From positions 1-10,286 of the forward strand of contig CAUHGY010000068.1 of NCBI GenBank assembly GCA_959605945.1: 10,286 bases of DNA, written 5' to 3'. Of the stretch, positions 4,560 to 10,286 are shown piece after piece; the stretch's first letter is position 1; each line of letters opens with the position of its first letter. The position numbers were made by a program, and so were the translations under genes. The notes under the pieces are model-generated. The model ran no database searches. It worked only from the letters and a program-made list of their open reading frames with translations, and was not told the origin of the DNA. The stretch comes from an uncultured Clostridia bacterium. Lineage in GTDB: Bacteria; Bacillota; Clostridia; Christensenellales; Borkfalkiaceae.

Positions 4560-7085
4560 ATGATTAAACTTGAAAACGTCAGCAAAACGTATAAGTCCAG
4601 GCGCGGCAGCGACTGTCAGGCATTGAAGGGCGTGTCGGCGACGTTCGGCGACAGGGGCATGTATTTTATACTCGGCAAAAGCGGCAGCGGCAAAAGCACG
4701 CTGCTTAACATTCTGGGCGGACTCGATAAACCCGACGGCGGCGATATCTTTTACAACGGCAGGGCTTTTTCCGACTATAAAGAGCGCGATTTTGAAAATT
4801 ACAGAAACCGAGAGGCGGGGTTTATTTTTCAGGAATATAATCTCATGGAAGATTTCGATGTTTTTTCCAACATCGCCATAGCTTTAGAACTTCAACCCGA
4901 ACGTGACAGGGCAAAGGACGTGCAGGCTGTGGAAAACGCGCTTGAAACGGTGGAGCTGAAAGGCTACGGCGGCAGGCGTGTGGACGAACTTTCGGGAGGA
5001 CAGAAACAGCGCGTCGCCATAGCGCGGGCAATAGTGAAAAATTCTTCGGTGATACTTGCCGACGAGCCGACCGGCAATCTCGATTCTGAAACGGGCGAGG
5101 AAGTTTTTAAACTGCTGAAGAGCATTTCGGAAAACAAGCTGGTCATAATAGTCACTCACGACAGGGAAAATGCCGAAAAATTCGGCGACGGAATTCTGGA
5201 AATAAAAGACGGCGCGGTCGAAAAAAAGGACTTTACCGAAAACGATAAAGGCCGCGGAACTGTTGCCGAAAAGAAAACCGGTACGGAAGAGAAGGGCAAC
5301 GTCAGGGTAAAACTGCCGCTTTCATATTCGTTTAAATTTGCGCTAAGAAATCTTTGGCAGAAAAAATTCAAAACGCTTCTTACCGTGTTTTCGACGGTTA
5401 TTCTGTTGGTTTTCACCTGCGGAATGTACGTGTTTTACGATTTCGACAGCGAACGCGATATAGCTATGTCGTTAAAAGAAAATCAGATATCTTTTTTAAC
5501 CGTTACGAGTACGGAAGATGCTGCCGGGTACGGAGGGAGTGTTAATGTCCCGGGCGTCAAAGATTTCCGCTGTTATGATTACATGGACGATTTCGGCAGC
5601 ATAAAATACTCCGCAGGGTTCAGATTAAACGAGTTGAACCGTTTCGGTTCGTATATGTATCGTTATCCTGCCGATACGGTGAGCGGTTACGGCACCGCCA
5701 ACAGGAAAATCGGCACGAAGGCATACATAATCGAGAGCGAAAAAGACATAACCGATCTGGGATTTACTCTGTATGAAAACAGCGTTATGACGGAGGGCGG
5801 CATATACGTTTCGGACGTGATCGTTACGGGGATGCTTAAAAAAGGTTTGACTTTCGAAGACGGCACTACAGATTATGCCCGAATGGGAGGCAAAGTTATT
5901 TCGGATAATTACGACAGGTTTATTATTTCGGGGGTTATTAAAACGGAATTTTCATCGCGGATTATCTCCTATAAAGACGTCTCGGAAGTCGTAAGGATAA
6001 ACAAAGGTTTAAACGATAAAGATGAATACGTTCTTAATTTAACCGGCGGGGCGGTCTTTATGGATAAAGATACCTATTTAAAAAATTATGCGACGGCAAG
6101 CAGCTATTACATTGATTTTTCGGATAAACGGTTTTCTTTCGGCGTTACGGGCGAAAACGGAACAGATTACAATATAGACTATGTAAATGTTTTTAATCCA
6201 TACGGTTTTCCGGACTATTTCGTTTTAACGGAGAACGGCAAAATGTCGTGGTCGGATACGGTTCTCGGCGAAAATGAAATAATTGTTTCGTCGGAACTTT
6301 ATAACGCTCTTTTTCCGGACGATAAAATAATTTGCAACGATGAGACGGGAGAATATAACAAATTACCGGAAAATTTAGGAAAGACGGCGGATTTATCGTT
6401 AACTCAGCCGACAGTGAAAAAAGACTTTCTCGGTCTTAAAGACATGGTGATAAAGGGCGTGCATTTTTCAAGCGCGCCGAAAATGGAATTGTATACGTCG
6501 TTCGTCATAGAAGAGCGCATCGATCCCGAATTTTTGCTTTTTCTCAATAACGACAATATACTGCTGGGCACAAAAGACTATCGCGGACTGGAAAGAATGC
6601 TGGATGGCTTAAGGGACCGATTTTCCATGAAATCGCGCGACAGCTTTTTATATTCGATTTATATTTTTGAAAGCGTCGCCGTCGAACTTGCGAGGGTCTT
6701 TCTGATACTGCTTTTAATATCGCTATTGACATCGATGTTGCTGCTTATCAATCTTATTTCGTTCGGCGTGGCGGCGAGGAAAAAGGAAATAGGCATTTTA
6801 AAAGCGCTTGGCACGGGCAACGCGCAGCTCAAAAAGACCTTTATAATAGAAACTCTTCTGATAGGCGCCGCGGCGCTCATATTGGGGCTTTTCGGCACCC
6901 GCTGGTTTATGATATTTGCCAACAGCGAAGCGATGATGGGGGGAGGAGGGCTTGTATGGTTTGTGATGACGCCGCTTACTTATCTTTTGATGGTCGCGCA
7001 GACGTTTTTGGTTATGCCCGTTCTCGCGATGATTCCGCTCCGCCGCATAACCGGAATGAATCCTGTGGACGCGATTAAAAAATAG
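4560..7085 (+). CDS. Fused ABC exporter: ATPase plus FtsX-type permease (MacB/LolCDE-like superfamily)
   Basis: The 841-residue protein joins both halves of a mechanotransmission-type ABC transporter. Residues 1-222 are the ATPase: Walker A GKSGSGKST (39-47), Q-loop glutamine 91, signature LSGGQ (144-148), Walker B VILADE (164-169, catalytic Glu169), D-loop GNLD and switch His200. A charged linker (about 222-250) leads to the permease. The first membrane helix is at about 272-293. A region of some 410 residues (about 295-705) follows, outside the membrane. Helices near 710-737, 764-786 and 798-825 follow. RKKEIGILKALG (742-753) is the FtsX-family coupling segment, and the protein ends NPVDAIKK. 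MacB itself has the same ATPase-first order, but the extracytoplasmic domain is larger here. Family members export or expel peptides, lipoproteins or antibiotics; the substrate is not predictable. It probably works as a homodimer. AAAAGG lies seven bases before the ATG. The gene has its own promoter and terminator. Confidence 0.88.
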   Translation: MIKLENVSKTYKSRRGSDCQALKGVSATFGDRGMYFILGKSGSGKSTLLNILGGLDKPDGGDIFYNGRAFSDYKERDFENYRNREAGFIFQEYNLMEDFDVFSNIAIALELQPERDRAKDVQAVENALETVELKGYGGRRVDELSGGQKQRVAIARAIVKNSSVILADEPTGNLDSETGEEVFKLLKSISENKLVIIVTHDRENAEKFGDGILEIKDGAVEKKDFTENDKGRGTVAEKKTGTEEKGNVRVKLPLSYSFKFALRNLWQKKFKTLLTVFSTVILLVFTCGMYVFYDFDSERDIAMSLKENQISFLTVTSTEDAAGYGGSVNVPGVKDFRCYDYMDDFGSIKYSAGFRLNELNRFGSYMYRYPADTVSGYGTANRKIGTKAYIIESEKDITDLGFTLYENSVMTEGGIYVSDVIVTGMLKKGLTFEDGTTDYARMGGKVISDNYDRFIISGVIKTEFSSRIISYKDVSEVVRINKGLNDKDEYVLNLTGGAVFMDKDTYLKNYATASSYYIDFSDKRFSFGVTGENGTDYNIDYVNVFNPYGFPDYFVLTENGKMSWSDTVLGENEIIVSSELYNALFPDDKIICNDETGEYNKLPENLGKTADLSLTQPTVKKDFLGLKDMVIKGVHFSSAPKMELYTSFVIEERIDPEFLLFLNNDNILLGTKDYRGLERMLDGLRDRFSMKSRDSFLYSIYIFESVAVELARVFLILLLISLLTSMLLLINLISFGVAARKKEIGILKALGTGNAQLKKTFIIETLLIGAAALILGLFGTRWFMIFANSEAMMGGGGLVWFVMTPLTYLLMVAQTFLVMPVLAMIPLRRITGMNPVDAIKK

Positions 7086-7176
7086 GCGGACTTTTTTGCG
7101 GCGGTTTTGTTTTTTCGGTAAATACCGACAGCCGTGCCTGAAAGATTGATTGCGGCGGAATAAATATGTTTTTTGC
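7086..7176 (+). other. 3' untranslated region of the ABC transporter gene
   Basis: No gene is seen. The 12-mer TTTTTTGCGGCG at 7092-7103 is identical to one immediately after the LOG-family stop (4189-4200). A small stem TCGGT (7115-7119) with ACCGA (7124-7128) follows a T-rich run. Confidence 0.4.
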
Positions 7177-7213
7177 AAAGCGTTTTATGTGGGTTAAATA
7201 TAAAACGCTTTTT
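7177..7213 (+). terminator. Rho-independent terminator of the ABC transporter gene
   Basis: A perfect 12-bp stem (AAAGCGTTTTAT at 7177-7188 with 7200-7211) around an 11-base loop ends in TTTTT (7209-7213). The stem is rather AT-rich, so termination may be partial. It is 92 bases after the stop codon at 7085. Confidence 0.7.
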
Positions 7214-7432
7214 CGTTAAATAATTATAAAATGCCTGCTGTTTTTCGGATATGTTTCAGAAACGGCGCGGTAATTCCGAAGTCAATTCATTTGTAATTTA
7301 GCGGCTTTTATTATTTCCGATGGTCCGAGCCGTTTTTCGGACCGGATTCGGAATACGATTTTATCGTTCCGTTCCGCCGCTCGCCGGACGATGCGGAGAA
7401 CAGCGGACGGATAATATTTTTTTAAAACTGCA
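7214..7432. other. Spacer between two converging genes, with one extra hairpin
   Basis: No gene is supported. GGTCCGA (7322-7328) and TCGGACC (7337-7343) form a perfect 7-bp stem with an 8-base loop. Just right of it, ACGAT and ATCGT (near 7353-7365) form another short stem with a bulged extension. On the minus strand an open frame ends at 7282 and reads ERNDKIVFRIRSEKRLGPSE in this stretch. It looks protein-like but has no start of its own outside the pyruvate oxidoreductase gene, so it may be a remnant or chance. Confidence 0.35.
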
Positions 7433-7461
7433 GGCGCCGCGCTTAATTTAAGCGCGGCGCC
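7433..7461 (-). terminator. Hairpin terminator of the pyruvate:ferredoxin oxidoreductase gene
   Basis: GGCGCCGCGCTTAA (7433-7446) and its exact complement (7448-7461) make a stem of at least 12 bp with a loop of about five bases. Reading on the minus strand it lies 37 bases after the stop codon at 7499. A TTTT tract comes five bases after the stem, so the U-tract is imperfect, but the stem strength and position favour a terminator. Confidence 0.75.
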
Positions 7462-7498
7462 CGTCGGTCGAACGATAACCGTTTTTCGATTATTTATT

Positions 7499-10286
7499 TT
7501 ATTTATCCGCAAGATTTTTGTAGGTCGCAAGTCTTTCTTTGCTGTCCTGTTCGGTTTTGGAGAAAAGACTTTCGGCAAGTTCGGGACGCGCTTTCATGAG
7601 GGAAGCGTATCTCGTTTCGCCGAGCAGGAAAGACTTGTAATCGCCGGTCGGTTCTTTGCTGTCCAGAGTGAAGGGATTTTTGCCTGCGTCCGCGAGTTCG
7701 GGGTTGAATCTGTAAAGCTGCCAGTAACCGCAGTCGACTGCCTTTTTCTCTTCGTCCTGTGATTTTGTCATATTGATGCCGTGATTGATACAGGGAGCAT
7801 AGCAGATGATAAGCGACGGTCCGTCGTATTTTTCGGCTTCGATCAGGGCGTTTAAAAGCTGCTGCTTGTTTGCGCCCATAGAGCATTGAGCAACGTATAC
7901 GTAGCCGTAACTCATCGCCATCATGCCGAGATCCTTTTTCTTTACGCGTTTGCCCGCAGCCGCGAACTTAGCGATCGAGCCGGTAGGGGTAGCTTTGCTT
8001 GCCTGTCCGCCGGTGTTGGAATAGACTTCGGTGTCGAGAACAAGAACGTTTACGTTTTCGCCCATGGCAAGAACGTGATCGAGACCGCCGTAACCTATAT
8101 CGTAAGCCCAGCCGTCGCCGCCGAAAATCCAGATGGAAGGTTTGACAAGACAGTCGAGATTGTCTTTGATATAGTCAAGTCCGTCGGCCTTTTCGCCTGC
8201 TATCGCCGCTTTTACTTTTTCTGCGGCGATCTTGGAGCCTTCCGCGTCGTCTTTCTTTTCTATCCATTCGGCGAAAGCCGCTTTAGCGGCGTCGCTTACT
8301 TTATCCATTGCCGCGTTCATGTCGTCTTCGATCTTGGTGCGGCGGGCTTTGTATGCGAGATTCATGCCGTAGCCGAATTCCGCGTTATCTTCAAACAGGC
8401 TGTTTGCCCAGGCCGGTCCCTTGCCTTCCTTGTTTTTGGTATAGGGGCATGTGGGGGCGGAGCCGCCGTATATCGAAGAACATCCGGTGGCGTTGGCAAC
8501 TATCATTCTGTCTCCGAAAAGTTGTGTGATGAGTTTGACATAGGGAGTTTCGCCGCAGCCCGCGCACGCGCCCGAGAATTCGAACAGCGGCTTGCTGAAC
8601 TGGCTTCCGATCACCGTCTTTTTGGAGAAAGCCGCCGACGTATCTACGTCGGGAAGATTTTCTGCAAATTCGTAATTTACTTTTTCCGCTGCTTCTATGG
8701 AGCCGAGCGGCACCATGGTGAGAGCTTTTTCTTTGGAAGGGCATATATCCGCGCACACGCCGCAGCCCATGCAATCGAGCGGCGAGACCTGCATTCTGAA
8801 TTCATAGCCTTTGAGTTTGGGGCTGTTGCACGCTTTTGTAACAAACGAAGCGGGCCTGTCTGCGCCTTCCTTTACGAGTGCGGGACGGATGCTGGCGTGC
8901 GGACACACGAACGAACACTGATTGCACTGTATGCACTTCTGCGCGTCCCACGCGGGAATTTTGACGGCTACGCCGCGTTTTTCGAAACGCGTTGTTCCCG
9001 TGGGTACCGAGCCGTCTGCATTGAACGCCGATGAAGGGAGTTTGTCGCCTTCGAGAGTGAGAATGGGGTGAACGATTTCCTTGAAATATTTATCGTCTGC
9101 AACTTCCGCAAGCGGAGCGCCTTCCGTGGCGGTTTTCCAGCTTTCCGGAACTTTAATTTCAATGAGATTGGCTTCTGCGGAGTCTATGGCGTCGTAATTC
9201 ATCTTGACGACGGCGTCGCCTTTTCTGGCGAAAGACTTGTAAGCCATTTTCTTCATGAATTCTATCGCGTCGCCGTAGGGGATGATGTTTGCGACTTTGA
9301 AGAATGCCGACTGCAATATGGTGTTTGTTCTGCCGCCGAGACCGAGCCCTGCCGCAACTTTGATGGCGTCGATGACGAAAAGGCGGATATTTTTATTGGC
9401 TATATCGCGTTTGACGTAAGCGGGAAGGAAAGATTCGAGTTCTTCCACCGTGGAAGCGGAGGTGTTGAGCAGGAAGGTTCCGTTTTCCTTGATATCTCCC
9501 GTCATGTTATAGCGGGTGATATAAGAAGGATTAGAACACTGCACGAAGTCCGCCGCGTCTATAAGATAAGCCGACTGAATGGGAGTGTCGCCGAAACGCA
9601 GGTGAGAAACGGTTATGCCGCCAGATTTTTTGGAGTCGTAGAAGAAATATCCCTGCGCGTATTTGTCGGTGTGGTCGCCTATTATTTTTATGGAGTTTTT
9701 ATTGGCGCCGACGGTGCCGTCCGAGCCGAGTCCGTAAAATTTACAGCTTATGGTGCCTTGCGGAGCGGCGTCGTATTTATAAGAAAAGTCGAGCGAAGTA
9801 CCCGTGAGATCGTCGTGTATGCCGACGGTGAAATGGTTTTTGGGTTCGTCCTTTTCAAGATTTTTGTAAACGGCGTAAATCATCGAAGGATTGAATTCCT
9901 TGCTTCCGAGGCCGTATCTTCCGCCGACAACTTTGATGTTGCTTCTTCCTTTCTCGAGCAGGGCGGAGCAAACGTCGAGATAGAGCGGTTCGCCGAGCGA
10001 GCCGGGTTCCTTGGTCCTGTCGAGAACGGCTATTTTTTTGACCGAAGCGGGGATCGCTTCAACGAATGCGTCGGTGGCGAAAGGTCTGTAAAGGCGGACT
10101 TTCAGTAGCCCCAGCTTATGGCCTTCCTTATTCATTTTATTTATGGTCTCTTCAACCGCATCGGCGCCGCTGCCCATAAGCACGACGATGTTTTCCGCGT
10201 CGGGAGCGCCAACGTAATCGAAAAGGTGATAGTTTCTGCCGGTGAGTTTGTTCACCTTGTCCATCATTTCCTGAACGATGGCAGGG
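7499..10286 (-). CDS. nifJ: Pyruvate:ferredoxin (flavodoxin) oxidoreductase, N-terminus beyond the window
   Basis: The enzyme oxidises pyruvate with CoA to acetyl-CoA and CO2 and passes electrons to ferredoxin or flavodoxin; it marks anaerobic metabolism. The frame stays open to the right edge (PAIVQE precedes the internal Met at 10267). About 928 of roughly 1170-1190 residues are visible, lacking most of domain I. Counting from that Met: GIHDDLTGTSL (149-159) and GLGSDGTVGANKNSIKIIGD (179-198) belong to the gamma-like domain. Two 4Fe-4S ferredoxin motifs follow, CIQCNQCSFVC (445-455) and CMGCGVCADIC (499-509). The proximal cluster ligands are C568 and C571 (GACAGCGE), C596 and C826 (APCINHG). 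The thiamine diphosphate motif runs from GDG (717-719) to N751 in VYSNTGG. All expected cluster and cofactor residues are present, so the enzyme should be active. The tail is short after the thiamine domain, without the long C-terminal extension seen in Desulfovibrio africanus. The start and promoter are outside the window. Confidence 0.97.
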   Translation of the reverse strand, partial: PAIVQEMMDKVNKLTGRNYHLFDYVGAPDAENIVVLMGSGADAVEETINKMNKEGHKLGLLKVRLYRPFATDAFVEAIPASVKKIAVLDRTKEPGSLGEPLYLDVCSALLEKGRSNIKVVGGRYGLGSKEFNPSMIYAVYKNLEKDEPKNHFTVGIHDDLTGTSLDFSYKYDAAPQGTISCKFYGLGSDGTVGANKNSIKIIGDHTDKYAQGYFFYDSKKSGGITVSHLRFGDTPIQSAYLIDAADFVQCSNPSYITRYNMTGDIKENGTFLLNTSASTVEELESFLPAYVKRDIANKNIRLFVIDAIKVAAGLGLGGRTNTILQSAFFKVANIIPYGDAIEFMKKMAYKSFARKGDAVVKMNYDAIDSAEANLIEIKVPESWKTATEGAPLAEVADDKYFKEIVHPILTLEGDKLPSSAFNADGSVPTGTTRFEKRGVAVKIPAWDAQKCIQCNQCSFVCPHASIRPALVKEGADRPASFVTKACNSPKLKGYEFRMQVSPLDCMGCGVCADICPSKEKALTMVPLGSIEAAEKVNYEFAENLPDVDTSAAFSKKTVIGSQFSKPLFEFSGACAGCGETPYVKLITQLFGDRMIVANATGCSSIYGGSAPTCPYTKNKEGKGPAWANSLFEDNAEFGYGMNLAYKARRTKIEDDMNAAMDKVSDAAKAAFAEWIEKKDDAEGSKIAAEKVKAAIAGEKADGLDYIKDNLDCLVKPSIWIFGGDGWAYDIGYGGLDHVLAMGENVNVLVLDTEVYSNTGGQASKATPTGSIAKFAAAGKRVKKKDLGMMAMSYGYVYVAQCSMGANKQQLLNALIEAEKYDGPSLIICYAPCINHGINMTKSQDEEKKAVDCGYWQLYRFNPELADAGKNPFTLDSKEPTGDYKSFLLGETRYASLMKARPELAESLFSKTEQDSKERLATYKNLADK

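Noticed and set aside
4440..4560. A riboswitch upstream of the ABC exporter
   Set aside because: The leader after the predicted transcription start is only about 33 bases and AT-rich; the strong terminator lies upstream of the promoter, so it cannot attenuate this gene.
7886..9034. Plus-strand open frame of 382 codons inside the oxidoreductase gene
   Set aside because: It is the antisense shadow of a clearly real gene with all expected cofactor motifs; the translation is rich in Phe, Arg, Cys and His and matches no fold I know.
9068..10108. Plus-strand open frame of 346 codons inside the oxidoreductase gene
   Set aside because: Same antisense effect of a GC-rich third position; repetitive Val/Phe/Gly composition and no ribosome site.

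Overview
The window looks like chromosome from a strictly anaerobic, low-to-mid GC bacterium of the Firmicutes/Clostridia type. The basis is the ferredoxin-dependent pyruvate oxidoreductase, AGGAG-type ribosome binding sites, near-consensus sigma-A promoters with 17-bp spacers, an AT-rich intergenic background with GC-rich hairpins, and a fused FtsX-type ABC exporter of Gram-positive style. The assignment is an inference; there is no rRNA, tRNA, phage or mobile-element marker in the window.

Layout, left to right: (1) the 3' two thirds of an archaeal-type triosephosphate isomerase gene (+, 2-433), ending at a perfect 14-bp hairpin (472-506). (2) A convergent gene (-, 592-2469) for a 625-residue glycoside-hydrolase-like protein of unknown specificity. 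(3) An AT-rich divergent spacer (2470-2830) with a good extended -10 promoter. It serves a small two-helix membrane protein with a bacterial PH domain (+, 2831-3418). (4) A separately promoted LOG/TIGR00725-type nucleotide-binding protein (+, 3618-4187). Its promoter is an exact TTGACA/TATAAT pair, and an 8-bp inverted repeat lies in its short leader. (5) A 370-bp spacer with several hairpins, a 15-bp-stem terminator (4394-4437), then a promoter overlaid by another perfect inverted repeat. (6) A fused ATPase-permease ABC transporter (+, 4560-7085) with its own terminator. (7) A spacer with two terminators facing each other and a further hairpin. (8) The large 3' part of pyruvate:ferredoxin oxidoreductase (-, 7499-10286, running off the right edge).

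The genes do not form one operon. Each seems to have its own promoter or terminator, and neighbours often point in different directions. Triosephosphate isomerase and pyruvate:ferredoxin oxidoreductase belong to glycolysis and pyruvate oxidation. The hydrolase-like protein may act on sugars. The PH-domain protein and the ABC exporter are envelope proteins. I see no convincing new multi-gene defence or biosynthetic system. The least ordinary features are the two dyad-decorated promoters, the hairpin-rich 4188-4440 spacer, the unclassified hydrolase-like protein, and the archaeal-type isomerase in a bacterial setting.
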